A stretch of DNA of 40,855 nucleotides from an uncultured Parasutterella sp. (GTDB lineage: Bacteria > Pseudomonadota > Gammaproteobacteria > Burkholderiales > Burkholderiaceae_F): NCBI GenBank assembly GCA_947625105.1, contig CANQMZ010000002.1:1-40855 (forward strand). Reading direction: 5' to 3'. Shown here piece after piece: positions 32,549 to 40,855 of this stretch (position 1 is its first letter; the number at the start of each line of letters is the position of its first letter). The notes beneath the pieces are model-generated. The model saw only the letters and a list, made by a program, of their open reading frames with translations, did no database searches and was not told where the DNA came from. A program made the translations under genes and the position numbers.

Positions 32549-33527
32549 TCAAGGTATCGCAATCGGCAATGTGAAACTCACCGGTAGAGTTTTTCTGGCA
32601 CCTATGGCCGGGTTCAGCGACCTTCCTTATCGTCGTATTTGTAGGAGCTTCGGGGCGGCTTATGCACCAGGAGAAATGGTTGCGTCCCAAGCCAACTTAA
32701 GAAAAACTTCCAAATCAAGTTTCCGCTTTAAGTTGGGTTCTGAGGAACACCCGAGAGCAATACAACTGCTAGGTGCAAACGAAAACGATCTGGCTGAAAC
32801 TGCTCGCTTCGCTATTGAATGCGGAGCGGAAATTATCGATTTCAATGGGGGCTGCCCGGCTAAAAAAGTTTGTTCTGCCGATTGTGGAGCCGCCCTCTTA
32901 AAAGAGCCGGAGAAATTGTTCAAATTGCTAGGGGTTTTAGTCGAAAGTAGCTCGGTGCCGGTAACCCTGAAATTTCGTACGGGTTGGGATCAACAACATA
33001 AAAATGCGGTAGAAGTGGCTAAAGTAGCAGAGGGGCTAGGAATCCAAATGCTCACACTTCATGGACGTACCGCTTCTGATGCATTTAAAGGAGCGGTGGA
33101 CTATTTAAGCATCAAACAAGTCAAAGAAGCGGTGCGGATTCCTGTGGTTGCCAACGGGGATATTGATACGGGCGTAAAAGCTAAGGAGATCGTTGCCAAA
33201 ACCGGAGCTGATGCTGTCATGATTGGAAGAGCCGCCCTGGGGAATCCCTGGATATTTCGAGAGATAGATTGTGTGTTAAAAGGGGTAAAACCTCCCAAAG
33301 TGACAAAAGAAGATATCGCAAAAACAATAAATAAGCATGTTGAAACGCATCTATCTTTTTACGGTGAGGCTAACGGTTTGCGATCCATCAGAAAGCACCT
33401 TATTTGGTACTTCAAACGTTTAAACTTAGAGACTAGTTTTGTGACAGAAAATATTCAGGTAACCGATGGAAAGGTCTATTTGTCCAGGCTGTCGGATTAC
33501 CTTGATTTAAAACTCTCGGATACATGA
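32541..33527 (+). CDS. dusB: tRNA-dihydrouridine synthase DusB
   Basis: Flavoenzyme reducing uridine to dihydrouridine in tRNA D-loops. The 328-residue TIM barrel shows LAPMAGFSDLPYRRICR, the active-site segment NGGCPAKKVCSADCGAALL (family consensus NMGCPAKKV), LKFRTGWD, LTLHGRTASDAFKG and the FMN phosphate-binding ANGDIDTG and MIGRAALGNPWIF. AGGA four bases before ATG 32541 serves as ribosome-binding site. In many beta- and gammaproteobacteria fis follows dusB; here purH begins 31 bases later and no fis ORF fits in between. Confidence 0.94.
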   Translation: MANQGIAIGNVKLTGRVFLAPMAGFSDLPYRRICRSFGAAYAPGEMVASQANLRKTSKSSFRFKLGSEEHPRAIQLLGANENDLAETARFAIECGAEIIDFNGGCPAKKVCSADCGAALLKEPEKLFKLLGVLVESSSVPVTLKFRTGWDQQHKNAVEVAKVAEGLGIQMLTLHGRTASDAFKGAVDYLSIKQVKEAVRIPVVANGDIDTGVKAKEIVAKTGADAVMIGRAALGNPWIFREIDCVLKGVKPPKVTKEDIAKTINKHVETHLSFYGEANGLRSIRKHLIWYFKRLNLETSFVTENIQVTDGKVYLSRLSDYLDLKLSDT

Positions 33528-33558
33528 CAAACACACTTTCCATAAGGAATAAGCACAG

Positions 33559-35118
33559 ATGAAAAAACAGGCCCTGATCAGTTGTTCGGATAAATCCGGT
33601 GTTGTTGAATTCGCCAAGGACTTGGTCGATTTGGGTTATCACATTCTGTCTACCGGAGGAACTGCCCGCTTGATCGCGGAAGCAGGCATCCCCGTTCAGG
33701 AAGTAGCTGACTACACAGGCTTTCCTGAGATGCTTGACGGTAGAGTTAAGACCTTGAATCCCAAGATCCACGCTGGCATTCTTGCGCGTCGTCCCGTAGC
33801 GGAACACATGCAGGCTTTGAAAGAACACGGTATTGAGCCTATTGACATCATCGCCGTCAATCTTTACCCGTTTGAACAGGCGATTGCCAATCCGAAGTGC
33901 ACTTTTGAAAACGCCATCGAAAACATTGATATCGGCGGACCGACAATGATTCGTGCGGCAGCTAAAAATCACGAGAGCGTCACAGTCATCGTTTCTCCTT
34001 CCGATTACCGGAAGGTCATTGATGAAATTAAGGCCAAAGGAGAGGTTTCCAAAGAGACAAGACTGGAACTTGCCAAGAAAGTCTTTGTCCATACGGCTCA
34101 CTACGATGCGATGATCTCCAACTATCTCACCAGCATGAAAGGTGATGATGTAACGACAAGGACGAAATTCCCGGAAAGCCTCACTCGCCAGTGGGTAAAA
34201 GTCCAGGACATGCGCTATGGCGAAAATCCCCACCAAGAAGCCGCTTTCTACAAAGAAAGGAGCGTGGCCCCGGGGTTGCTTGCCGGATATGAGCAACTTC
34301 AAGGCAAGGAACTCTCTTACAACAATATCGCCGATAGTGATGCGGCTTGGGAGGCTGTAAGAAGTTTCGATAGTCCCGCCTGTGTCATCATCAAGCACGC
34401 TAATCCTTGCGGTGCCGCCATCGGAATGGATTCTGCCGAGGCCTATTTGAAAGCATTCAAATGCGATCCGACTTCAGCTTTTGGTGGAATCTTGGCCTTT
34501 AACAGTGTTTTGACCGGACCGGCGGCCGAAGAGATTTCCAAGCAGTTTGCAGAGGTGATCATTGCTCCTGAGTTCAGCAAAGAAGCTCTTGAAATCTTTA
34601 GCAAGAAGAAAAATCTTCGCTTGTTGACGGTTGCGTTAGGTCACGCAAGAAATGACTTTGACATGAAGAGAATCGGCGGTGGATTGTTGGTTCAAACTCC
34701 TGATTCACAGTTAGTCAAGGAATCTGATTTGAAGGTCGTTACTAAGATCAAACCGACGAGCGTACAGATTTCCGACATGATGTTTGCCTGGCGTATTGCC
34801 AAGTTTGTCAAATCCAACACGATTGTCTTTGTCCGCAACGGTATGACGCTTGGTGTTGGCGCTGGTCAAATGAGCCGCGTTGACTCCGCAAGAATTGCCT
34901 CTATCAAAGCTAAAGAGGCGGGACTTTCACTCAGAGGTAGTGTTGCCGCTTCTGACGCGTTCTTCCCGTTCCGTGACGGCTTGGATGTCATCATCGATGC
35001 CGGGGCTACTGCGGTTATCCAGCCGGGCGGCTCCATCCGTGACGATGAGGTGATTGCGGCAGCCGATGAACGACAAATTACCATGGTCTTTACTGGCGAA
35101 CGCCACTTCCGTCATTAA
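33559..35118 (+). CDS. purH: Bifunctional AICAR transformylase / IMP cyclohydrolase
   Basis: Catalyses the last two steps of IMP synthesis in the cytoplasm. The 519-residue protein has the MGS-like cyclohydrolase domain at the N-terminus ([44 protein letters not shown]) and the transformylase domain after about residue 200 ([14 protein letters not shown], the K-H pair in [11 protein letters not shown], and the C-terminal [15 protein letters not shown] with QPGGSIRD). AAGGA precedes ATG 33559 by ten bases. Codon choice looks like a well-expressed gene. Long antisense frames inside it are shadows. Confidence 0.97.
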   Translation: MKKQALISCSDKSGVVEFAKDLVDLGYHILSTGGTARLIAEAGIPVQEVADYTGFPEMLDGRVKTLNPKIHAGILARRPVAEHMQALKEHGIEPIDIIAVNLYPFEQAIANPKCTFENAIENIDIGGPTMIRAAAKNHESVTVIVSPSDYRKVIDEIKAKGEVSKETRLELAKKVFVHTAHYDAMISNYLTSMKGDDVTTRTKFPESLTRQWVKVQDMRYGENPHQEAAFYKERSVAPGLLAGYEQLQGKELSYNNIADSDAAWEAVRSFDSPACVIIKHANPCGAAIGMDSAEAYLKAFKCDPTSAFGGILAFNSVLTGPAAEEISKQFAEVIIAPEFSKEALEIFSKKKNLRLLTVALGHARNDFDMKRIGGGLLVQTPDSQLVKESDLKVVTKIKPTSVQISDMMFAWRIAKFVKSNTIVFVRNGMTLGVGAGQMSRVDSARIASIKAKEAGLSLRGSVAASDAFFPFRDGLDVIIDAGATAVIQPGGSIRDDEVIAAADERQITMVFTGERHFRH

Positions 35119-35197
35119 ACCGGCGATTTTGGCGCAGGGGATAGGGTTGGTATTTCGTTTCTTTGAAACTAATTTTTACGTTTAGTTTTGAAGGTTC

Positions 35198-35227
35198 TTG
35201 AAAAGGCGCGCTCTATCCCTTTATATT
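35198..35227 (+). promoter_or_regulatory. Promoter of tolB-pal-cpoB
   Basis: TTGAAA (35198-35203) and TATATT (35222-35227) are separated by 18 bp in the purH-tolB gap, giving a leader of about 35 bases before the tolB start at 35271. This is the best sigma-70-like match I found in the window. Confidence 0.5.
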
Positions 35228-35270
35228 GTCGGAAAATATGTTTTAGCCGAACGTAAAAAGATGGGATTTT

Positions 35271-36572
35271 ATGAACGCTCAGGAATACCTTTTTAAGAGA
35301 AGACTTTTATTGAAAGCCGTGGGCTTGGCAGGGATGGCAGTGGCCATGCCTGCAGCTTATGCTCAACTTCAGGTTGACATCCTGGGAGTTGGTGCTAACC
35401 AATTCCCAATCTCTGTTGAACCGTTTGCAAATAATTCCGAGGCGCCAGAGGATATGGCCAAAATCGTTGGTGGCGACTTGATGCGCTCCGGCGTGTTTAG
35501 GTTGGTAGGAGAACATAGTGGGGCTCCAAGCTTTGACGCTACCCCTAACTGGAAGGAATTAAACTCGATTGGAGCTCAGGCCGAGGTCGTGGGTGAAATC
35601 AAAAAAACGCCGGATGGTCGCTATGAGATTAAGTACAAGCTGTTTGACGTGGTCAAAAAACAGGAAATCGATCAGGCAAGTTTCTTGAGTCCGGTGGAAG
35701 ATCTTAGGCTTTATGCCCATAAGATTGCAGACCGTATCTATGAGCGTATTAGTGGTGAAAAAGGAGACTTTGCGTCTCGCATTGCCTATGTGACACAGAA
35801 CGGTCCGAAGAGCTTTGGGATCATGGTTGCCGATAGCGATGGGCACAATGCTCAAACGGCGTTAAGAAGTCGCGAGCCGATCATCTCCATCACATGGTCT
35901 CCCGATGGCAGGCAGATCGCCTATACGACATTCGAGACGGGGAAGCCAACGGTTTGGGTTCATGACCTGAGTACCGGTAAAAGGCGCCAAGTGGCTGCTT
36001 TCAAAGGTAATAACAGTGCTCCTGCTTTCAGTCCTGACGGAGATACGTTGGCGGTCGCCCTTTCCAAGGACGGTCCTACCAAGATATATCTGATGGACGT
36101 CAACGGCCAAAATGTTCGTCGATTTACCAGCGGTGACTCCATTGATACGGAGCCGGTATTCTCTCCGGATGGACAGTACATTTACTTTACGAGCGACAGG
36201 GGCGGGAATCCGCAAATATATCGACAGGCAGTGTCCGGAGGTTCTCCGCAGAGAGTTAGTTTTGGGAACGCCTACGCCATTAGTCCTGCCATAAGTCCTA
36301 AGGGAGATCTGATCGCCTACATTGTTCGCAGTGGCGGAGCGTTTCAACTGGTTCAACAGGATCTAGCCACGGGTAACTTGATTGCTCTTTCCCAACTCGG
36401 GAAAAACGAGTCGCCAAGTTATTCCCCGAATGGAAATATGATCATATTTGCTACCGATACCGGCGGCAAAGGTGTTCTTTCAACAATATCTTCCGATGGC
36501 AGCGCCCGAACACGTTTGTCCGTTGGAGCCGGTGATATCCGGGAGCCTGCATGGGGTCCGGTAATTCGATAA
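35271..36572 (+). CDS. tolB: Tol-Pal system beta-propeller protein TolB, with Tat-like signal
   Basis: Periplasmic beta-propeller linking TolA and Pal for outer-membrane constriction at division. The 433-residue precursor has the TolB N-domain (VDILGVGANQFPISVEPFANN) and repeated propeller motifs such as ITWSPDGRQIAYTT, PAFSPDGDTLAV, PVFSPDGQYIYFTSDRGGNPQIY, ending AWGPVIR. The leader is unusual: K9-R10-R11-L-L-L-K15 precedes a mild hydrophobic run and AYA31-Q32, resembling a twin-arginine export signal rather than the usual Sec leader. tolQ, tolR and tolA, normally just upstream, are not here; purH is. A promoter at 35198 makes this the first gene of its unit. Confidence 0.95.
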   Translation: MNAQEYLFKRRLLLKAVGLAGMAVAMPAAYAQLQVDILGVGANQFPISVEPFANNSEAPEDMAKIVGGDLMRSGVFRLVGEHSGAPSFDATPNWKELNSIGAQAEVVGEIKKTPDGRYEIKYKLFDVVKKQEIDQASFLSPVEDLRLYAHKIADRIYERISGEKGDFASRIAYVTQNGPKSFGIMVADSDGHNAQTALRSREPIISITWSPDGRQIAYTTFETGKPTVWVHDLSTGKRRQVAAFKGNNSAPAFSPDGDTLAVALSKDGPTKIYLMDVNGQNVRRFTSGDSIDTEPVFSPDGQYIYFTSDRGGNPQIYRQAVSGGSPQRVSFGNAYAISPAISPKGDLIAYIVRSGGAFQLVQQDLATGNLIALSQLGKNESPSYSPNGNMIIFATDTGGKGVLSTISSDGSARTRLSVGAGDIREPAWGPVIR

Positions 36573-36585
36573 AAGGAATAACAAA

Positions 36586-37077
36586 ATGCATTTTGAGAAA
36601 ATTTTTTTAGGTTTGGCAGTTGTGGCGGCTTCTGTTTCTTTGACAGCTTGCTCAACCGTTGATTTGGATAAAGACAAGGATTCTGCAAGTGAGGAAAATG
36701 TTGAGGCGATGCTCAACAGCAAAGACGGTGTTCTCTCAAAGCGTGAAATCCACTTTGACTTTGATAGTTACACGGTTTCTCCACAGGAAATGCCTACTGT
36801 TAACAATCATGCCCAATTTCTTGCAAGACACAAAAACGTGACGATTCGTCTTGAAGGAAACACTGACGAACGAGGCGGCCGCGAATACAATTTGGCCCTC
36901 GGTCAAAAGAGATCTGAAGCAGTAAAACAAAGGATGACTTTGCTTGGTGTCTCCCCTGATCAAATTGAAACGATCAGTTTCGGGAAGGAAAAACCAAGAG
37001 CTCTTGGACACTCTGAGGAGGATTATTATCAGAATCGAAGAGTCGATATTAACTATCAGATTAAAAACAAACAGTAA
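36586..37077 (+). CDS. pal: Peptidoglycan-associated lipoprotein Pal
   Basis: Outer-membrane lipoprotein that binds peptidoglycan noncovalently and partners TolB. The 163-residue precursor has a lipobox LTAC with lipidated C22, a short charged linker, and an OmpA-like domain (IHFDFDSYTVSPQ, GNTDERGGREYNLALGQKRSEAV, ISFGKEKP, NRRVDI). AAGGA precedes the start by eight bases. Thirteen bases after tolB and twelve before cpoB, so all three are one operon. Confidence 0.97.
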   Translation: MHFEKIFLGLAVVAASVSLTACSTVDLDKDKDSASEENVEAMLNSKDGVLSKREIHFDFDSYTVSPQEMPTVNNHAQFLARHKNVTIRLEGNTDERGGREYNLALGQKRSEAVKQRMTLLGVSPDQIETISFGKEKPRALGHSEEDYYQNRRVDINYQIKNKQ

Positions 37078-37089
37078 CCGTTTTTCAAT

Positions 37090-37782
37090 ATGAATCGCTT
37101 AGCACTATCTACGTTAGCTGCCGTTTTTGTATTAACGGCTGCGCCCGCCCATGCGCTTTTTGGCGATGACGAAGCTCGTCAGGCTATCCTGGAATTGCGC
37201 GAACAGTTCAAATCTCAGCAGGAAATGCAGATGAAGCTCTATGAGAGGGTTGAACAGCTGTCCAAAGAAGTCCAGGAACTTAGAGGGCAAGTGGAAGAGA
37301 TGTCCAACTCGCTTGGAAAGGACAGAGTAAATGCAAAAAATCTTTATGGCGACCTCACCAATCGTCTTGATCAGATGGACCCAAAGGCCAGGGCGGCAAG
37401 AGCGGCTAGCGACCGTGAGATAGCGGCTAACCAGGAGTTCGGTACTTGCACCGGATACTTCCAGAAGAAGGAAACAGACAAGGCTATTAAGTGCTTTGCC
37501 GACTTTGGTAAAAAGTATTCAGGTACTAAACTCTACGCCGATTCACTTTATTGGCTCGGAAGCGGCTACTACATAAAAGGTAATCTTGCCAAAGCCGTAG
37601 AAACCGAAAATAAGATGGCCAATACCTATCCAAAGCACGCTAAAGCAGCCGATGCTTTGTTGATTGTCGGTATGGCTCAGATGGATCAGAAGAAGACAGC
37701 AGAAGCTAAAAATACCTTCAATTCATTAATCAAGCGCTACCCCAAGAGCAGTGCGGCAAAAATGGCCAAAGACCAGTTGTAA
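37090..37782 (+). CDS. cpoB: Cell division coordinator CpoB (YbgF)
   Basis: Periplasmic protein that coordinates Tol-Pal constriction with septal peptidoglycan synthesis by PBP1b. The 230-residue precursor has a signal peptide (cleavage near AHA-L), an N-terminal coiled coil (about 26-100, trimerisation region) and C-terminal TPR repeats (FQKKETDKAIKCFADFGKKY, ADSLYWLGSGYYIKGNLAKAVE, LIVGMAQMDQKKTAEAKNTF). Last gene of the operon; a strong terminator follows 24 bases downstream. Confidence 0.95.
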   Translation: MNRLALSTLAAVFVLTAAPAHALFGDDEARQAILELREQFKSQQEMQMKLYERVEQLSKEVQELRGQVEEMSNSLGKDRVNAKNLYGDLTNRLDQMDPKARAARAASDREIAANQEFGTCTGYFQKKETDKAIKCFADFGKKYSGTKLYADSLYWLGSGYYIKGNLAKAVETENKMANTYPKHAKAADALLIVGMAQMDQKKTAEAKNTFNSLIKRYPKSSAAKMAKDQL

Positions 37783-37806
37783 CAGTCAGCTTCTAAAAGC
37801 GAAAAG

Positions 37807-37855
37807 AGAACTGAACGAAGTCGGTTTCCTCCGACAGATGACAGTTCTTTTTTTT
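37807..37855 (+). terminator. Rho-independent terminator of tolB-pal-cpoB
   Basis: AGAACTG (37807-37813) pairs with CAGTTCT (37842-37848); inside, GTCGG (37820-37824) pairs with CCGAC (37831-37835) around a 6-nt loop. The two stems are separated by equal 6-base internal arms, and an eight-T run (37848-37855) follows. Confidence 0.85.
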
Positions 37856-38122
37856 ATGTGGGGGACTGTTTCAAGGAAATTGATGACTTCGTCCGATAGT
37901 GCCTTTTTGTCACTCGACTATAGTTACTGTTTGTATATTTAGGAATATTTCGTTTTCACAAAGTGAAAACGCTGTCAAGGATACGCTGTGGCAGTCGGAG
38001 CGCCGATTTTTACCAAGGCGCCTTTTGGCTCAAATTGCGTGCCTATCTCTAAAAATCCCAAACTTTGTAGTTAAGCTTAAGCAAAAGACAGTGTCCGGGT
38101 TAATTCGGACAAAGGGCTCGAA
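37856..38122. other. Gene-free region upstream of the chloride/proton antiporter
   Basis: With the terminator it makes a 340-base gap between cpoB and the antiporter. No credible gene is present: a 75-codon frame crossing it has no ribosome-binding site and atypical composition. It holds a 21-base palindrome (37951-37971). TATATT at 37934-37939 could be a -10, but no matching -35 sits at the right distance. AAAGGG at 38111-38116 is the ribosome-binding site of the next gene. Confidence 0.45.
37951..37971. promoter_or_regulatory. Palindromic operator-like site
   Basis: CGTTTTCAC (37951-37959), AAA, GTGAAAACG (37963-37971): a perfect 9-bp dyad with a 3-base centre. It lacks a T tract and resembles a dimeric regulator's binding site. 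It lies 151 bases upstream of the antiporter start. Confidence 0.5.
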
Positions 38123-39460
38123 ATGAAGATAGAGAAGCAAACCCTTGAACAGAAATGTTGGTTTTATCTTGTATGCATTTTAGCCGGGCTTTTTACTGGC
38201 CTTGTCGGAGGCTATTTTCAATATTTCCTCCACAAAGCAGACGCATTGCGGTCACTTCTGTCCAGTTGGGGACATGAAACTGGCTGGTTGGGATTTGTCA
38301 CCATACTTGTAGTCTGTTTCCTTTGTGCGGCAGTTGCTCGTTTTTTGGTTCGTTTTGCTCCCACGGCCGAAGGAAGCGGTATTCAGTTTGTAGAAGCCAT
38401 TTGGCGTGACGAAGTGCCTCAAGAGCGGTTCAGAATTGTCGTTGTTAAATTTATCGGCGGTCTTCTTAGTCTGGGTAGTGGCATGGCTCTTGGTCGAGAA
38501 GGGCCGACGGTTCAGATGGGGGCGGCTATTGGATCAACATTCGGTCGTTTGGCACTGCGTTTCAGACCTCTTGAGCTGAAATGCCTTACCATGGCTGCGG
38601 CCGGTGCAGGTCTTGGAGTGGCCTTTTCTGCTCCGCTTGGCGGAGCCATGTTTACATTGGAAGAAGTGACCGAGGATGTTAAGGCTACTCTTTCAATCCC
38701 GACTCTTTTATGCGTTTTTGCGGGTTGTTCGGTTTCAATGACAATCCTTGGAATGCAACCCGACTACATGGTTTTGGACCGAGTGTTCACCATCCCGTCC
38801 GTCTTGACAGCTATCGGGTTTATTCTGTTTGGCATCTTTTTGGGATTTATGGGTACGCTTTACAACCAGATCGTGCTCCTGCTCCTCAATGCCAATGCCT
38901 ACTTCGAAAAAATTCTCCCTGAAATCAAGGCTGGAATCGTAGGAATCGTTGTTGCGTTGCTCGTTTGGTTCGCTCCGGATTTGACCGGCGGCGGGGATGC
39001 CTTAGCCCAGAACATGCTCAATTACTCATTTCCGATTTTGACCATTGTCGTGATCGGAGTAATCCGTTGGCTATTTGCTCCTCTCTGCTATTCAACAGGA
39101 GTTCCGGGAGGTCTTTTCTCTCCATTGTTGCTTATGGGCGGAATATTGGGGCATTTATTCGCATGGTTTTTAAATTTGTTTGGGATGGACTTGAATCCAC
39201 TCGCTTTCTGTGCGGTGGGAATGAGTGCGTTTTTTGCTTCAACTATTCAGGCACCCGTGACTGGAGTTCTGTTGATCCTTGAAATGACCGCGTGTTGGGA
39301 TTTAACACTGCCAATGATATTGGCAACGGCCTTTTCATTTGCGACGGTGAAAGTGACCGGCTGCTTGCCGATTTACACGCTACTTCGCTTGAGAATACCT
39401 GAAGTAAAGGCTTTGATGGCCAAAGGTGTAAATGTTTTAGACGAACCCGAAGAGGTGTAG
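38123..39460 (+). CDS. ClC-family H+/Cl- exchange transporter (ClcA type)
   Basis: Inner-membrane chloride/proton antiporter of the kind used for extreme acid resistance and ion homeostasis. The 445 residues span the ClC fold. The anion-selectivity loops are G84-SGIQ88 (E. coli GSGIP), G124-REGP128 with gating glutamate E126, and G326-VPGGLFSP334; the C-terminal helix has Y418 in LPIYTLLR. The inner proton glutamate equivalent to E. coli E203 appears as E181 in TLEEVTED, favouring an exchanger over a channel. Proline-to-glutamine in the first loop is the only odd motif residue. There is no CBS domain. AAAGGG six bases upstream supports ATG 38123. A palindrome upstream suggests its own control. 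Confidence 0.9.
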   Translation: MKIEKQTLEQKCWFYLVCILAGLFTGLVGGYFQYFLHKADALRSLLSSWGHETGWLGFVTILVVCFLCAAVARFLVRFAPTAEGSGIQFVEAIWRDEVPQERFRIVVVKFIGGLLSLGSGMALGREGPTVQMGAAIGSTFGRLALRFRPLELKCLTMAAAGAGLGVAFSAPLGGAMFTLEEVTEDVKATLSIPTLLCVFAGCSVSMTILGMQPDYMVLDRVFTIPSVLTAIGFILFGIFLGFMGTLYNQIVLLLLNANAYFEKILPEIKAGIVGIVVALLVWFAPDLTGGGDALAQNMLNYSFPILTIVVIGVIRWLFAPLCYSTGVPGGLFSPLLLMGGILGHLFAWFLNLFGMDLNPLAFCAVGMSAFFASTIQAPVTGVLLILEMTACWDLTLPMILATAFSFATVKVTGCLPIYTLLRLRIPEVKALMAKGVNVLDEPEEV

Positions 39461-39560
39461 TTCAGGCTGTACAATCAAGTGGATATTCCTAGGAGCCTGC
39501 TGATTCAGAATCGGGCAGAGGCTTGGTTTTGGAATTAAAGTTATTTTTGGAGATTTGTTG

Positions 39561-40855
39561 ATGTCTAAGATTCTTACAGGAACGGCCGCTTTACGCGATC
39601 CTTATTTCACACAGGGAACAGCATTCTCAAAAGAAGCCAGAGAAAAATACAAACTCAGGGGGCTTTTGCCGCCTCGAGTGTTGACCATGGAATTACAGGC
39701 AAAACGGGTTATGGAACGTGTCCGAGCCACCGACAATGCCCTTGAGAAATATGAATTGTTGGACTCTTTGCGCCATCGTTGCCGTACGCTCTATTTCTAC
39801 GTCATTATTAACAACATTGACGAGTTGATGCCCATCGTCTATACGCCTACGGTTGGAAAAGCCTGCATGGACTTTGACCATATATTCCGTAACACAGACG
39901 GTTTATACGTCAGCATTGAGGACAAAGGACACGTGGCCGAGTGCATAGCTAATTGTCCACAGGAGAAGGTGGACATGATTGTGGTTACCGATGGTGAAAG
40001 AATTCTCGGCTTAGGGGATTTGGGAACCGGCGGTATGGGCATACCTAAAGGGAAATTAGCCTTATACACAGCATGCGCGGGAATTCATCCCGAAAGAACT
40101 CTTCCGGTTTGCATTGATGTTGGCACCAATAATCAGAATTTGTTGAAGTCTCCGCTGTATCTTGGGCTCCAACAGAACAGAGTCGACGGTGATCAATATT
40201 ACGAACTGCTTGAAGAGTTTATTACTGAAGCCAAAAAGCGGTGGCCCGATGTCATTATTCAGTTTGAGGATTTTGCTAACCGTCATGCTTTTGAGCTTTT
40301 AAGCCGTTGGAAAGATAAGATCACATGCTTTAATGACGATATTCAAGGGACTGCTTCGGTTGCCGTGGCCGGTTTCTATTCAGCCGCTCGTATCAAGGGA
40401 ACAAAGATCAGTGATGAAAGAATCTTGTTCCTCGGGGCAGGAGAGGCTGCTTTGGGTACCACAAAACTCTTGGTTGAAGCAATGGTTGCCGAGGGCCTAA
40501 CCGAAAAACAAGCTTGCGAGAGGATATTTCTTTTTGATTCCAAAGGGTTGGTCGTTGAAGGGCGCGAAGGCGTGACGGCTCAGAAGAAATTCTTTGCCCA
40601 CAAACTGGAACCGTGTACAACTTTCTTGGATGCTATCGAGTTGATCAAGCCGACAGCTATTGTTGGCGTGGCAGCTCAGACAGGAGCCTTTAACGCCTAT
40701 GTTCTTGGTGCAATGGCCAGAATCAATGATCAACCGATTATTTTTGCCTTGTCGAATCCAACATCGAAGGCTGAATGTACTGCCCGGGAGGCCTATACCT
40801 ACACGGATGGCAAATGTATATTTGCCTGTGGAAGTCCTTTCCCGCCAGTTGAGCT
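39561..40855 (+). CDS. NAD-type malic enzyme (oxaloacetate-decarboxylating), 3' end outside window
   Basis: Oxidatively decarboxylates malate to pyruvate, a link between C4 acids and pyruvate. The frame runs from ATG 39561, with GGAG at 39549-39552, to the window edge without a stop (431 codons; SfcA/MaeA-type enzymes are about 560). Motifs in order: RGLLPPR, IVYTPTVG with catalytic Y94, TDGERILGLGDLGTGGMGIP followed by catalytic K165 in GKLALYTACAGI, the metal site FEDFANRHAFELL, CFNDDIQGTASV, the Rossmann loop FLGAGEAALG, and ALSNPTSKAEC. The layout is the large eukaryote/MaeA form, so NAD is the likelier cofactor, though NADP cannot be excluded. Absent from simple stop-to-stop searches because it is truncated. 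Confidence 0.93.
   Translation, partial: MSKILTGTAALRDPYFTQGTAFSKEAREKYKLRGLLPPRVLTMELQAKRVMERVRATDNALEKYELLDSLRHRCRTLYFYVIINNIDELMPIVYTPTVGKACMDFDHIFRNTDGLYVSIEDKGHVAECIANCPQEKVDMIVVTDGERILGLGDLGTGGMGIPKGKLALYTACAGIHPERTLPVCIDVGTNNQNLLKSPLYLGLQQNRVDGDQYYELLEEFITEAKKRWPDVIIQFEDFANRHAFELLSRWKDKITCFNDDIQGTASVAVAGFYSAARIKGTKISDERILFLGAGEAALGTTKLLVEAMVAEGLTEKQACERIFLFDSKGLVVEGREGVTAQKKFFAHKLEPCTTFLDAIELIKPTAIVGVAAQTGAFNAYVLGAMARINDQPIIFALSNPTSKAECTAREAYTYTDGKCIFACGSPFPPVE

Noticed and set aside
33433-34398. 321-codon minus-strand frame across purH
   Set aside because: It lies antisense to the unmistakable purH sequence, has no ribosome-binding site or recognisable domain, and is the mirror frame created by purH codon bias.
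35157-35176. GTTTC-TTT-GAAAC plus T run after purH as a terminator
   Set aside because: Five-base AT-rich stem with a 3-nt loop; too weak to claim.
37899-38126. 75-codon frame upstream of the antiporter
   Set aside because: It crosses a palindrome and the ribosome-binding site of the next gene, and its translation looks random.
39497-39517. Hairpin CTGC-T-GATTC-A-GAATC-GG-GCAG after the antiporter gene as a terminator
   Set aside because: The inner loop would be a single base, and no T tract follows closely.

Overview
The window looks like the chromosome of a Gram-negative, host-associated betaproteobacterium, most likely Burkholderiales/Sutterellaceae (Sutterella or Parasutterella type). 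This rests on gene content and order: lptD-surA-rsmA, amgK-murU-dusB-purH, tolB-pal-cpoB, two-subunit glyQ/glyS followed by plsC and a YgjP-type peptidase, and moderate GC. The placement is inferred from recognition, not from a database search. I found no rRNA, tRNA, insertion sequence or CRISPR array.

Layout. 1-564: the last codons of an outer-membrane beta-barrel protein, a strong terminator and a gene-free leader. 565-3803: a long-chain acyl-CoA synthetase and a HemN-like radical SAM protein. 3888-11674: a compact cellulose operon, bcsA-bcsB-bcsZ-bcsG, that would make and phosphoethanolamine-decorate cellulose but has no bcsC, bcsQ, bcsE or bcsF beside it. 11696-12910: an isolated HydF ([FeFe]-hydrogenase maturation GTPase) 21 bases behind bcsG. 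12986-16012: prfC (minus strand) and a UraA/RutG-type uracil permease.

16013-21173 is an accessory, visibly more AT-rich segment. It holds a single-chain MmeI-like (type IIL) restriction-methylation protein whose nuclease motif looks altered, two tiny ribosome-binding-site-led ORFs with two perfect inverted repeats, an unrecognised 488-residue protein on the minus strand, and a 391-base gap rich in short repeats.

21174-40855 is core genome. It carries glyQ-glyS, plsC, a YgjP-like metallopeptidase with a duplicated N-terminal module, rsmA/surA/lptD on the minus strand, amgK-murU-dusB-purH on the plus strand, tolB-pal-cpoB with its own promoter and a clear terminator, a ClcA-type chloride/proton antiporter, and the 5' part of an NAD-type malic enzyme that runs off the end. 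Much of this stretch is envelope biology: LPS insertion (LptD), outer-membrane chaperoning (SurA), murein recycling (AmgK/MurU) and the Tol-Pal system. Several genes that normally sit inside these clusters are missing (gmhB, pdxA, fis, tolQRA), consistent with a streamlined or rearranged genome.

Most promising items: the minimal ABZG cellulose operon with a degenerate c-di-GMP motif in BcsA, HydF directly behind it, and the RM / unknown-protein / micro-ORF island.
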